From contig NZ_JARFTR010000194.1 in assembly GCF_029167235.1 (NCBI RefSeq), positions 1 through 64,000 on the forward strand: a stretch of 64,000 nucleotides of DNA. The letters are read 5' to 3'. Below are positions 1-8,675 of this stretch, in pieces. Position numbers and translations under genes: made by a program. Origin of the DNA: Kamptonema sp. UHCC 0994 (GTDB taxonomy: Bacteria; Cyanobacteriota; Cyanobacteriia; Cyanobacteriales; Microcoleaceae). The notes beneath the pieces are model-generated. The model searched no databases and was not told where the DNA came from. It worked only from the letters and a program-made list of their open reading frames with translations. Every line of letters starts with the position of its first letter. Positions within the stretch are counted from its first letter, which is position 1.

Positions 1-71
1 CCTGATAGTTAGTCTTAAATCGTATCCATAACAAGGATGGAGTTATCAAGGAGCGGAATGATGCGAAAGTA

Positions 72-827
72 TCACGTTCCGTTCTGAAGGAGAGGTAGGA
101 GTGGCAACGCTCCTATCGACTCTAACTGATCGCCGTTCGCACTTCCTTGAATAACAACAATTGTCGGGCGTTCTTTGGAATCGGCATTTGGCGGTAAGGA
201 ACGAAATAAATAGAAAAAGCCGTTGCGGTCAATTAATAATCGCCAAACTCTCTTATCGTTTTGCTCGTTGAGTTCTCTGCCGATGAGTTGATTATATCGC
301 TTTGCATCGCCGATAATGCGGAAGCCAGAAGGATTATCTGTGCTGCCTAATTTGCGTCCAAGTCCTAAGTGCTTTTCAGGAGTAACGACAGTAACAGCAG
401 GTAATGTTGATTGTAGGCCTGCATCCCGTCTCGCGTCCGCAGTTCCCTGGAAACGAGCTAACCAAAACAGAATAATTAGAATAACTGAAACTATCACTAA
501 TTCGTCGATGAAGGAGTCGTTTAAATTTACTTTAATCAATCTTTGTCTTTTAAGCAGTCTCAAGATAATTTGAATTAAAATAGCAGTGAAAGTCCATGTC
601 AATACCGTTAGTAAGCACCTGAAAGGATCGCCTAAAAATACTTGTAATGGAACCATTAAAAATGACTCGAAGGGGAGGTCTAAGGTGGTGACTTCGAGTT
701 GAAAAAAGCTGAAATATGCCCAGCGGTAAATCCAGCCCGTGAAGTAAAGGGCGGCTCCTAGTAAGGTGACGATTGAGGCAAATTTTCCTAGTATATTGGG
801 TTGAGTTTGTGGGGAGGTTTCGGACAC
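72..827 (-). CDS. Hypothetical multi-pass membrane protein
   Basis: A 251-residue protein with a GTG start. Three or four hydrophobic segments fill the first half (about residues 13-42, 53-65, 70-90 and 108-126), followed by a soluble C-terminal half of about 120 residues containing the stretch GLGRKLGSTDNPSGFRIIGD. The layout suggests an inner-membrane protein with one globular domain on one side. I do not recognise the family. It is transcribed away from the lipoprotein gene, with a hairpin-rich repeat between them. The function is unknown; the reading frame is long and has plausible codon use, so the gene is probably real. Confidence 0.7.
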   Translation of the reverse strand: MSETSPQTQPNILGKFASIVTLLGAALYFTGWIYRWAYFSFFQLEVTTLDLPFESFLMVPLQVFLGDPFRCLLTVLTWTFTAILIQIILRLLKRQRLIKVNLNDSFIDELVIVSVILIILFWLARFQGTADARRDAGLQSTLPAVTVVTPEKHLGLGRKLGSTDNPSGFRIIGDAKRYNQLIGRELNEQNDKRVWRLLIDRNGFFYLFRSLPPNADSKERPTIVVIQGSANGDQLESIGALPLLPLLQNGT

Positions 828-873
828 GGTGATACTTGCGGGATCGTAGGTGTAAAATTAACGTTAAACCATT

Positions 874-1005
874 AGTCCGTCAGGGGTTAAAACCCCCGCC
901 TCAAAGCGAAAGTCCTCTTAAGAGGACTGAAGAAATAGCTAACAACTTATTAGTCCTCTAAAAAGGACTTTAGCTATTAGCCAGGGGTTTTAACCTCTGG
1001 CGGGC
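874..1005. repeat. Compound palindromic repeat (CCGCCAGGGG family)
   Basis: The outer arms, GTCCGTCAGGGGTTAAAACC and GGTTTTAACCTCTGGCGGG, are nearly inverted copies. Inside are a perfect 18-bp palindrome AGTCCTCTTAAGAGGACT (911-928) and a related imperfect copy AGTCCTCTAAAAAGGACT (952-969). The same outer and inner modules recur at 10906-11030, and the outer arms alone recur at 37854-37882, so this is a dispersed element rather than a simple terminator. Confidence 0.8.
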
Positions 1006-1107
1006 TTTCAGCTTAAGTTGATAGTAATGCTGTGGGAGGTGTGGCTACGGCAAAAGAAATTTGATCTATAATAATAGTGTAGCGCAGTTATAAGTGCTGT
1101 CAAAAAA

Positions 1108-1623
1108 ATGAAAGTTTTTTCTAAGTTACTGGTTGTGGCATTGTTGATGGGAGCCAATGGTTTAGCGGGTTGTGGTCAGGTAATGACGGCTAACTCGGCA
1201 CCAAAGGCAGACGAAATTGCCCTAGATTTGCCTAAGTTGGCAGATGTGCAGCTAAAGACGGGGGGCTCGAAATCGGGACAGGTCAAGGGGTTTGACGCGA
1301 CGGGTCAGAAGTTGCTGATTGAGTCTGAGTCAGTGCCCATTGCCCAAATTGAGACAGTCACCTTTAAAGCCAATGACTCGGAGGGTCAAACGAATAAGGG
1401 GCCAGTGATTCGGGGACAGCCGGAAGTTTGGCGGGTACAGCCGATGAGTGCTTTTAAAATTGAGGGGGATAAAGCAAAGGTGAAGCTAGAGGCTAGAAAC
1501 ATAGAAAAGCAATCGCAGCCAGATGCGTTGGGAACTCCTAGTCGCTATCAACTTCGAGCAATTTGGTTTGATGCAGCATCTCCGGGAACGATGCGGTTGA
1601 AGGTGACAGGTATTCGCGATTAG
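1108..1623 (+). CDS. Probable lipoprotein of unknown function
   Basis: A 171-residue protein beginning with a charged n-region, a hydrophobic core and the lipobox LAGC at residues 20-23, so it is probably cleaved by signal peptidase II and lipidated on Cys23. The mature part has alternating beta-like segments (for example TGQKLLIESESVPIAQIE) and no domain I recognise. The toxin-antitoxin genes follow directly downstream on the same strand. The lipoprotein call rests on the signal sequence; the role is unknown. Confidence 0.75.
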   Translation: MKVFSKLLVVALLMGANGLAGCGQVMTANSAPKADEIALDLPKLADVQLKTGGSKSGQVKGFDATGQKLLIESESVPIAQIETVTFKANDSEGQTNKGPVIRGQPEVWRVQPMSAFKIEGDKAKVKLEARNIEKQSQPDALGTPSRYQLRAIWFDAASPGTMRLKVTGIRD

Positions 1624-1665
1624 GTGACAGAAATTCCAGTTAAATTGATAGAGGATTCAATCATT

Positions 1666-1899
1666 ATGCAGCACAAAGATATTGCCGATGCGATCGCGAA
1701 TATTTCCTCGTTACTAGAGGCGGCGATGGGTGGGGAAGAGGTGGTGATTCTCAAAGATAACCATCCTGTTGTGAAGTTAATGCCGATGTTACCTGAACAG
1801 AAGCGTTGGCCGGCCAAGGCGGGAAGTGCGATCGGTTTGGTGACATTATCGGCTGATTTTGAAGAGCCAATCGCCGATTTTGAGGATTATCTACAATGA
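1666..1899 (+). CDS. Phd/YefM-type antitoxin
   Basis: Seventy-seven residues from ATG 1666, which has GAGGA about ten bases upstream. An in-frame GTG at 1624, directly after the previous stop, would add 14 residues but has no visible ribosome binding site. The segment GGEEVVILKDNHPVVKLMPM matches the Phd/YefM DNA-binding fold, in which a beta hairpin follows an N-terminal helix. The C-terminal acidic tail (LSADFEEPIADFEDYLQ) is the usual toxin-neutralising part. It overlaps the downstream PIN-domain toxin gene by four bases, as expected for a co-translated type II module. Such antitoxins normally repress their own promoter. Confidence 0.85.
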   Translation: MQHKDIADAIANISSLLEAAMGGEEVVILKDNHPVVKLMPMLPEQKRWPAKAGSAIGLVTLSADFEEPIADFEDYLQ

Positions 1900-2282
1900 G
1901 GCTATTGTTGGACACCCATACGTTTATTTGGTTTATTATCAATAGCCCTCAACTGAATTTGACGGTAAAGCAGTTAATTGAGGATGAAAAGAATGAAAAG
2001 TTAGTCAGTATAGCAAGTATTTGGGAGATTGCGATTAAGCAAAATACTGGTAAGCTGAGTTTCGGTCTACCTTTTCAGGAGTTTGTAGAGCAGCAGCTTA
2101 GTGTTAATAGCATAAGTCTGCAGAATATTAATTTAGACCATATTAATGTTATTGAGTCATTGCCGCTTCACCATCGCGATCCGTTTGACAGGTTGATTAT
2201 TGCTCAGGGAATGGTGGAACATCTGCCGATTTTGAGTGCGGATTCTATCTTTGATGCTTACCCGATTCAGCGGTTTTGGTAA
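1896..2282 (+). CDS. PIN-domain toxin (VapC-like ribonuclease)
   Basis: A 128-residue PIN-domain protein, the full length for the family. Conserved acidic residues of the metal site are visible in LLLDTHTFIW (N-terminal Asp), SIWEIAIKQ (Glu) and HHRDPFDRLIIAQ, and a final Asp lies in ILSADSIFDAYPI. The HRDPFDRLIIAQ signature is typical of the Sll0205-like PIN subfamily paired with Phd antitoxins. The predicted activity is RNA cleavage when released from the antitoxin. No residue loss is visible, so the toxin is probably intact. Confidence 0.88.
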   Translation: MRLLLDTHTFIWFIINSPQLNLTVKQLIEDEKNEKLVSIASIWEIAIKQNTGKLSFGLPFQEFVEQQLSVNSISLQNINLDHINVIESLPLHHRDPFDRLIIAQGMVEHLPILSADSIFDAYPIQRFW

Positions 2283-2294
2283 AGAGAGGAAGGA

Positions 2295-5198
2295 ATGAAA
2301 AGAGTTTTAGCGGGTTTGTTGGGATTGGGTATTTGTCTATCGCCGTTGAGGGGGGTGGCAGGTGGTGTAGAAATTGATTTGCGGCCTTTGAGTGTGGGAA
2401 GTCAGGGGCGTGAGTTGTTGGCTCAAGGAATTGATAGTCGGAAAGCGGAAGCTAAGCGGCTTATGGATCAAGGGGATATGTATTATCAAGCCAGCCAATT
2501 TGAAGCCGCTATACAGCCTTGGGAACAGGCTCTTATAATCTATCAGCAAATCAAAGACCTTCAGGCAGAGGGAGCACTTCTCACCAATCTAGGTAATATT
2601 TACGGCCCATTAGGCTATTCTAAAAAAGCGATCGCTTACCATAAAAAAGCTTTGCTAATTCTACGGAAAATCAAAAGCCGTGAGGCAGAGGGAGCTACTC
2701 TCATCAACCTGGGTAATACTTACTACTCTCTTGGAGACTATAGAAAAGCGATTTTTTATCTTGAACAGGGGTTGCTCATTCTACAAACAATTAAAACCCG
2801 TTTGGGAGAGGGAACTGCACTTGGAATTCTGGGTAATACTTACAGCTTACTAGGAAATTATAAAAAAGCGATCGATTACCAGCAGAAGTATTTGACTATT
2901 GCAAAAGAAATAAAAGACCGTTTTCTAGAGGCAACTGCTCTCGGCAATTTGGGTTTTACTTACAACGAAGTAGGCGACTATGGAAAAGCAATCTTTTATC
3001 TTGAACAGGCGTTGGTTATTGCACGGATTATCAAATACCGCAACGGAGAGGCAAATCATCTGGGGAATCTAGCCGGTGCTTACATAGCTTTAGGCGACTA
3101 TGGGAAAGGAATATTTTACTACAAAGAGGCATTAACCATATTTCAGGAAATCAAATACCGCAATGGAGAGGCAATTGCTCTAGGAAATTTGGGGAATGCT
3201 TATTCCTTACTAGGGGACTATAGAAAACAGATTGATTATAACAAGCAATATTTGACCATTGCACGGGAAATTAAAGACCGTCTTGGAGAAGCAAATGCCC
3301 TCGGTAATCTGGGTTATGCTTACGAGTCACTAGGAAATTATGAGAAAGGGATTGCATTCCATCAACAAGCTTTGGCTATTGCACGGGAAATCAAAGAGCG
3401 TAAGAGTGAAGGAAATGAGCTTAATAATTTAGGAAATGCTCTCCTCAAGTCTGGCAAACTATTAGAAGCAGAGCAAAGTCTACGTGAAGGAATTAAGGTG
3501 TGGGAATCCCTAAGAACAGGATTAGAAGATGCTGATAAAATATCAATTTTTGAAGGGCAAGCTAGAACTTACAAACTGTTGCAAAAAGTCTTGATTACAC
3601 AGAATCGGTACACAGATGCTTTAGAAATTTCTGAACGCGGTAGAACAAGAGCCTTTGTCGAGTTACTAGCACAGCGCTTGAATGCCAATCAACCCTCATC
3701 AATCAGCATTCAACCACCCTCTATTGACTCAATTAAAACAACTGCGAAACAGCAAAATGCCACCATCGTTGAATATTCAATTATTTATGATACTTTTAAA
3801 ATTCAAGACAGACTACAAGGCAAAGAATCAGAACTCTATATTTGGGTCATTCAGCCTAATGGTAATGTCACCTTTCGCGCCGTTGACCTCAAACCCTTGT
3901 GGCAAAGTCAAGAACCTGTAGAATCTCAAAACATTACCCCAATCAATCTATTTTGGCAACAAAACCTACAAACTTATAGCTATCCCATAATCATACTATT
4001 GTTGGTAATCGTTATGGGTAGCTTTACGACTCTAGCCTATTCAGCCGTTTATGCAGATAAAACCTCTAAAAAAAGTCAAGCTTTCCGCCCAAAACTCGCT
4101 CAAACTTTGCTAGGATTAGTCGCAACTAGCGGCACAATTAGCCTCATCTTCTTACTCATCCAAATGCAAAACCAGCAGAGCCTAGAGGTAGCCACTCGCT
4201 CCCCACAGCAACCCAAATCACCTCTCGCAAAACTGGTTTTCAGCGCTCAAGAATCCCTCGGAGTTCGCAATCGTGGTTTATTACAAATTACCAGCGGTCA
4301 AAGTAAAAAAACTATCAAAGAAAACTGGCAGCAACTCCATCAAATATTAATCCAACCCATTGCCGACTTACTGCCAACTGACCCCAACTCCCGCATCATT
4401 TTTATCCCGCAGAACGACTTATTTTTTGTTCCCTTTCCCGCCCTGATCGACGCTAATGGCAAATACTTAATCGAGAAACACACCATCCTCACCGCTCCCT
4501 CCATTCAAGTTTTATCATTGACTCACCAGCAACGGCAACGCCTGGGCGCATCTCGCTTAATTTCATCCATTACTAATCCGAATTTCCTAGTAGTCGGCAA
4601 TCCCACTATGCCCAAAATTTCCCAATATCCGGGAGAACCGGCTATCCAATTAGATGATCTGCCAGGAGCAGAAAAAGAAGCCACAGAAATCGCTAATCTC
4701 CTCAAGACTAACGCGATTATTGGCAACCAAGCCACAAAAACTGCTATTGTTGAAAAGATGCCACAAGCGCGAATCATACATTTAGCAACGCACGGCTTAC
4801 TCAATGACTTATATACTGGAGATATACCGGGTGCGATCGCTCTTGCTCCTAATAATCAAGGGGATGGTTTGCTGACTTCCAGGGAAATTTTGCAGATGAA
4901 ACTCAATGCTGAATTAGTTGTTTTGAGTGCTTGCGATACAGGGAAAGGTAGAATTACTGGTGATGGTATTATCGGACTTTCTCGCGCTTTATTTACGGCC
5001 GGAGTTCCTAGTGCGATTGTATCTCTTTGGCCTATCAATGATGGTTCTACCGCCTTCCTGATGGCTAATTTCTATCAGAATTTGCAGCAGAATCCGAATA
5101 AAGCTCAGGCATTGCGGCAAGCGATGTTGGTGACAATGAAAAAATATCCAGATCCGAGAAGTTGGGCGGCTTTTACTTTAATGGGTGAAGCTGAGTAA
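2295..5198 (+). CDS. TPR-CHAT caspase-like protein with signal peptide and two internal TM helices
   Basis: A 967-residue protein with ribosome binding site AGAGGAAGGA before the ATG. Residues 1-24 look like a signal peptide. About nine 40-residue TPR units (residues 50-410) with the pattern LGNxYxxLGDYxKAIxY follow; the underlying DNA is a visible 120-bp tandem repeat. Two hydrophobic helices lie at about 562-583 and 606-627, separated by a Lys/Arg-rich loop. The C-terminal part (about 630-967) is a CHAT domain with the caspase-type dyad His833 (HLATHG) and Cys880 (LSACDTG). In known CHAT proteins this dyad is a cysteine protease activated by partner sensing through TPRs. By the positive-inside rule the TPR and CHAT parts would both be extracytoplasmic, which is unusual. 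Confidence 0.88.
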   Translation: MKRVLAGLLGLGICLSPLRGVAGGVEIDLRPLSVGSQGRELLAQGIDSRKAEAKRLMDQGDMYYQASQFEAAIQPWEQALIIYQQIKDLQAEGALLTNLGNIYGPLGYSKKAIAYHKKALLILRKIKSREAEGATLINLGNTYYSLGDYRKAIFYLEQGLLILQTIKTRLGEGTALGILGNTYSLLGNYKKAIDYQQKYLTIAKEIKDRFLEATALGNLGFTYNEVGDYGKAIFYLEQALVIARIIKYRNGEANHLGNLAGAYIALGDYGKGIFYYKEALTIFQEIKYRNGEAIALGNLGNAYSLLGDYRKQIDYNKQYLTIAREIKDRLGEANALGNLGYAYESLGNYEKGIAFHQQALAIAREIKERKSEGNELNNLGNALLKSGKLLEAEQSLREGIKVWESLRTGLEDADKISIFEGQARTYKLLQKVLITQNRYTDALEISERGRTRAFVELLAQRLNANQPSSISIQPPSIDSIKTTAKQQNATIVEYSIIYDTFKIQDRLQGKESELYIWVIQPNGNVTFRAVDLKPLWQSQEPVESQNITPINLFWQQNLQTYSYPIIILLLVIVMGSFTTLAYSAVYADKTSKKSQAFRPKLAQTLLGLVATSGTISLIFLLIQMQNQQSLEVATRSPQQPKSPLAKLVFSAQESLGVRNRGLLQITSGQSKKTIKENWQQLHQILIQPIADLLPTDPNSRIIFIPQNDLFFVPFPALIDANGKYLIEKHTILTAPSIQVLSLTHQQRQRLGASRLISSITNPNFLVVGNPTMPKISQYPGEPAIQLDDLPGAEKEATEIANLLKTNAIIGNQATKTAIVEKMPQARIIHLATHGLLNDLYTGDIPGAIALAPNNQGDGLLTSREILQMKLNAELVVLSACDTGKGRITGDGIIGLSRALFTAGVPSAIVSLWPINDGSTAFLMANFYQNLQQNPNKAQALRQAMLVTMKKYPDPRSWAAFTLMGEAE

Positions 5199-5369
5199 CA
5201 GGAAAGTCTGCTTTGAGGAAAAGTGCGATCGCTAAGAAGATATCGACCATAATAACTTCCTTGACCTAATTTTCACGATCGTGTTAGAGTTAGTTAACAG
5301 GAGTGATTCGGCTTTAAATCGAGGCTAACTTCCCTAGCACCAGTTGTGTTTTTGAGTGAGGACTTCAAT

Positions 5370-5660
5370 ATGACTACAGCAAAACCAACAAAAACAATAA
5401 TCAACCCCAGAGAAATCAATAACCCAAGCAATATCGTCGCTGAAATTGCCCAAACTGAGCTAGAAAAACTCAACACACCTGACGCTACAATTACCTGGTA
5501 TAACCCAGAAGACACAGAAAATCCCGAACAATCGATCAAATTTGATGAGCTTTCAGTAGAACTCCAACAAGCTATTCTGAACAAACTAGACCTTTGCCAA
5601 CAAGGTAAATTTGTCTCCCTTGAAGAGTACAAAACTCAGAAACAAAAGAATAACAGTTAA
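5370..5660 (+). CDS. Small protein, possible antitoxin
   Basis: Ninety-six residues from ATG 5370, with GAGG about nine bases upstream; an in-frame GTG at 5346 would add eight residues. The protein is acidic and mostly helical (LSVELQQAILNKLDLCQQGK). I cannot assign a family. It is followed 18 bases later by a small RelE-like gene in the same direction, and that arrangement is the only reason to suggest an antitoxin role. It could also be an unrelated conserved hypothetical. Confidence 0.6.
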   Translation: MTTAKPTKTIINPREINNPSNIVAEIAQTELEKLNTPDATITWYNPEDTENPEQSIKFDELSVELQQAILNKLDLCQQGKFVSLEEYKTQKQKNNS

Positions 5661-5678
5661 TAAAAAGGGAAGAGTTAA

Positions 5679-5918
5679 GTGTACGAAATATGGCTCTATC
5701 CAGTTGAACAAGTTCTCGAAAGTTTTGATAATGAGACAAGAGAAGAGATAATTTCTCAACTAGAAGAATGGTCACAAAGAGTAATTTTTGATAGACGAAC
5801 GCAACCTCGCGGTTATTCAATTGCCCCTATAAAGACTTCAGAATACAGGGGTGTTCTTTGCTTAGTTGACCATATCCACAAAACCATTATTATTTTAGAA
5901 TTTCTCCCCAGGGTTTAG
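5679..5918 (+). CDS. RelE/ParE-like small protein (possible toxin)
   Basis: Seventy-nine residues from a GTG start preceded by GGGAAGAG. The order is two N-terminal helices (LESFDNETREEIISQLEEW), then basic strands ending in SEYRGVLCLVDHIHKTIII. This resembles the compact RelE/ParE fold, whose C-terminal strands carry YR-type residues. It ends about 25 bases before the 3' end of the convergent glycosyltransferase gene. The similarity is judged by eye and is weak; a toxin role is inferred from size, fold pattern and the preceding small gene. Confidence 0.6.
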   Translation: MYEIWLYPVEQVLESFDNETREEIISQLEEWSQRVIFDRRTQPRGYSIAPIKTSEYRGVLCLVDHIHKTIIILEFLPRV

Positions 5919-5943
5919 TTTCTTAGAGAGATTTGGAGAAGCA

Positions 5944-6795
5944 TTACAAAACAAATCGCCTGCAATACAGTAAAACTCCTTTTAGCTCATTAACAGATAT
6001 CTTATTATTAGTTTGCAAAGAAATCAATGCTGACACAGTTATCCGACTCAATCTATAAAGTAAGACCAATTTACTCGTATGTTTTTCTAAAGTCAAGAGA
6101 TAACTATAAGTGCTATGTTTTATTTTTTCATCAGGTATAGTCCCAGTAATAGATGATGGCTGGTGAATGATAGAGATTTGTTTAGTTAACGCAATAATAT
6201 GTCCCTGTTTAGCATAGCGTCTACAAAAATCAAAATCTTCATAATATAAGAAGTAATCCTCATCAAATTGAGGACAATAATTAAAGTTTCTTAAGTTAAT
6301 TATTAAACTACAACCCGTTACCCAGGTCATTTCTATATAAGGCAATACTTCTAATTCAGGTGACAAACAATCATCAGCAATAATTGTGCCCTTGTCCGCG
6401 AAAAATTGCCCATTCCCAAACCAAATTTTACCCGTAGGCTCGTAAACTACTGTCCCTAAAATTGAAACCTCTGGATAAGTCTCAAAGAACAGCGATGCTT
6501 GCTTAACAGAACTTTCCACCAAATAAGCATCAGGGTTAATTAGCCAGATAATAGCTTCTGAATTTTGATTAGAAATCCAGTTCAAACCTAAGTTACAGCC
6601 TTTCCCAAACCCTAAATTATCCCCAGCCTCAAGAATGAATATAAATTCAGACTTAAGGCTATGAATTGAGTCATCATCAGGAGAGTTATTAACGATAATA
6701 ACTTGACAGTCAACATCCTGATTTAGTAGAATAGAACTAACTAACTTTTCTACAAGTGAAGTTGAATAATAATTGACAGTAACAAAGTAAATCAC
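5944..6795 (-). CDS. Family 2 glycosyltransferase (rhamnosyltransferase-like)
   Basis: A 283-residue GT-A-fold glycosyltransferase. The nucleotide-sugar binding strand is VIIVNNSPDDDSI near residue 35. The segment LEAGDNLGFGKGCNLGLNWI is typical of dTDP-rhamnosyltransferase-like GT2 enzymes, and the DxD-type region is INPDAYLV. The later YYEDFDFCRR segment fits the acceptor or base region of the family. Its GTG start overlaps the rmlA stop (GTGA), so the two are probably co-translated. Placement next to dTDP-rhamnose genes makes rhamnose the likely donor, which is an inference. Confidence 0.85.
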   Translation of the reverse strand: MIYFVTVNYYSTSLVEKLVSSILLNQDVDCQVIIVNNSPDDDSIHSLKSEFIFILEAGDNLGFGKGCNLGLNWISNQNSEAIIWLINPDAYLVESSVKQASLFFETYPEVSILGTVVYEPTGKIWFGNGQFFADKGTIIADDCLSPELEVLPYIEMTWVTGCSLIINLRNFNYCPQFDEDYFLYYEDFDFCRRYAKQGHIIALTKQISIIHQPSSITGTIPDEKIKHSTYSYLLTLEKHTSKLVLLYRLSRITVSALISLQTNNKISVNELKGVLLYCRRFVL

Positions 6796-7865
6796 GTCAG
6801 TTCAATTAAACTATCATCACCAATCATAAACCGTAGAGCTTTAGGGCGTGCAGGGGCAGGGATTAGTTGAGCACGTTGTCCAATTACACTATCAACAATT
6901 CGCTCCTTAATACCAACAATTTTAGCTGATTGTAATATTACACTATGTTCCAGGTCAGCATCAATTAAAGTTGCGCGATCGGCAATACTACTGTAAGGGC
7001 CAATGAAAGAATTTTCTATGTGGCAGTTTTCGCCAATAACAACCGGGCCGCGAATGGTAGAATTAATTATCTGACTGCCTTTGCCAATTTGTACCCGTCC
7101 AATGATTTTAGTTGTAGCGTCTATTTCTACTTCTACTGCTGGAATTATACAGCTATCTAAGATGATTTGGTTAGCACTGAGCAAGTCATCTTTTTTCCCA
7201 GTATCTAACCACCAACCATCTAAATTGCAAGCTTCTACTCGCTTTCGTTCGTTGATAAGTTGTTGAATAGCATCTGTGATTTCTAGTTCCCCACGAGAAG
7301 AGGGTTGAATTTGCGAGATTGCATCATGTATAGTCTTAGAAAAAAAGTAAATCCCCACGAGTGCTAAATTAGATGGTGGCACTTTTGGTTTTTCTACTAA
7401 CTCTAAAACGCGCCCCTGTGCATCCACTGTAGCGACACCAAAAGCACTAGGATTGGTTACAGGTCGCAGTAAAATTAAAGCATCAAGATTGTTATTTTTA
7501 AAAGTCTGCAAAAACGGGTCAAGCTGACTTTGAATCAAGTTATCTCCCAGATACATAATAAAGGGAGAATCGCCTAAAAATGGCTGAGCAACTTTAACAG
7601 CATGAGCGAGCCCAGCAGGTGTTTCTTGGAGAATATAGGTAATTTTAGCACCGAAGCGATCGCCATTTCCAGTTTTAGCCTTCACCTCTTCCCCAGTCTC
7701 AGGACTAATAATAATCCCAATGTCTGTAATTCCAGCCGCGACAATTCCCTCAATTCCGTACCAAAGTATCGGCTTATTTGCCACTGGTACGAGTTGTTTT
7801 GCACCCGTGTAAGTTAGGGGACGGAGGCGTGTACCTTTACCGCCAGAGAGGATTAATGCTTTCAT
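6792..7865 (-). CDS. rmlA: Glucose-1-phosphate thymidylyltransferase (long form)
   Basis: A 357-residue protein from ATG 7865; an upstream extension to 7964 lacks family similarity and is not used. The nucleotidyltransferase signature GGKGTRLRPLT is at residues 8-18, with LVPVANKPILWYGIE after it and YLGDNLIQ for the metal site. The C-terminal third has isoleucine-rich hexapeptide repeats (left-handed beta helix), as in the long RmlA/RfbA-like class. The enzyme joins dTTP and glucose-1-phosphate to dTDP-glucose, the first step toward dTDP-L-rhamnose. rmlC and rmlD are upstream in the same direction, separated by three glycan genes. Some long forms act on other sugar phosphates. Confidence 0.88.
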   Translation of the reverse strand: MKALILSGGKGTRLRPLTYTGAKQLVPVANKPILWYGIEGIVAAGITDIGIIISPETGEEVKAKTGNGDRFGAKITYILQETPAGLAHAVKVAQPFLGDSPFIMYLGDNLIQSQLDPFLQTFKNNNLDALILLRPVTNPSAFGVATVDAQGRVLELVEKPKVPPSNLALVGIYFFSKTIHDAISQIQPSSRGELEITDAIQQLINERKRVEACNLDGWWLDTGKKDDLLSANQIILDSCIIPAVEVEIDATTKIIGRVQIGKGSQIINSTIRGPVVIGENCHIENSFIGPYSSIADRATLIDADLEHSVILQSAKIVGIKERIVDSVIGQRAQLIPAPARPKALRFMIGDDSLIELT

Positions 7866-7960
7866 ATTTTCCCGGTATATAGTATCAGTTTGAGTGCGTG
7901 ACGCTGATCGGGTTAACAGGTTCCCCAAGTTCATATTTTCCCACAGTTCAGGACAAAATA

Positions 7961-8596
7961 TCACTTAACTTTAGCCAAAATTACCGTCCAAGGTAAAGGG
8001 GACTTTACTTTAATAATCTCAAATTTGGTTTGCACTAATTTTATAAATCCTCTTTTTGACCAGTGTTGAATGTGCCCTGGACTATTGCCAAATTGAGCAA
8101 AATGAGCTCCCCGAATAAAGTTTAATGTTCTAAATATCGGCTCTCGCGGCACACTCAAAAGGCAGTAAGGTGAAGCAACGTTGTATAATTTTTCCAGTCC
8201 TAAAATTGGCTCGTCTAAATGTTCTAATACTTCGCAGCAAACAACAATATCCGAGCGATCTGTTTCAGATTTTAATTCATAGATATTCTTATTTTCAAAG
8301 GATACGCGGGGAGAGGAAATAGCATCTTTGGCAATATTCAAAATCGTATGAGATATATCAGTACAGTGGATTTTAGCATCAGTGCTGTCAACTAGAACTT
8401 TAGTAATATGACCTTCTCCACATCCGACTTCTAAAATAGTTTTAGGATTAATTTCTTTGACGATTTCAGCAATTACGTCAGCAAAATTCTTCAATAATAA
8501 TTGACCAATCGGATTTCGCATCTGATATTTATTCGATCCTGTTCCGACGACAATACCATTTTCAATCACAGGACTTTTCTGCCTTTGCTTAATCAT
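7961..8596 (-). CDS. SAM-dependent methyltransferase (class I)
   Basis: A 211-residue protein. Motif I is ILEVGCGEG (residues 54-62), with IHCTDIS following as the acidic end of strand 2 and VVCCEVLEHLDEP as motif II/III, the pattern of Methyltransf_11/23 families. The N-terminal segment NKYQMRNPIGQLLLKNFADV is common in enzymes acting on glycolipid or polysaccharide precursors. It lies between the GtrB-like gene and rmlA in the polysaccharide run. The acceptor is unknown; O-methylation of a sugar or a quinone/lipid is possible. Confidence 0.85.
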   Translation of the reverse strand: MIKQRQKSPVIENGIVVGTGSNKYQMRNPIGQLLLKNFADVIAEIVKEINPKTILEVGCGEGHITKVLVDSTDAKIHCTDISHTILNIAKDAISSPRVSFENKNIYELKSETDRSDIVVCCEVLEHLDEPILGLEKLYNVASPYCLLSVPREPIFRTLNFIRGAHFAQFGNSPGHIQHWSKRGFIKLVQTKFEIIKVKSPLPWTVILAKVK

Positions 8597-8614
8597 TAAA
8601 TACCTCCCTTTTTC

Positions 8615-8668
8615 GTAACGCCGCCCTCTGGGCGGTTTAATTAATTACCGCCCAGAGGGCGGCGTTAC
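8615..8668. repeat. GC-rich palindrome (GTAACGCCGCC family), copy 1
   Basis: A perfect inverted repeat with outer arms GTAACGCCGCC and GGCGGCGTTAC and variable cores CTCTG and CAGAG, which are exact reverse complements. The spacer is TTTAATTAATTA. Related copies are at 18487, 28905, 43183 and, as a half, 55600. It fills the gap between two glycan genes and could fold as a strong hairpin. Confidence 0.9.
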
Positions 8669-8675
8669 ACTAATT

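Noticed and set aside
7866-7964. N-terminal extension of rmlA
   Set aside because: Residues before MKALILSGGKG do not fit the family, whose members start at this methionine.
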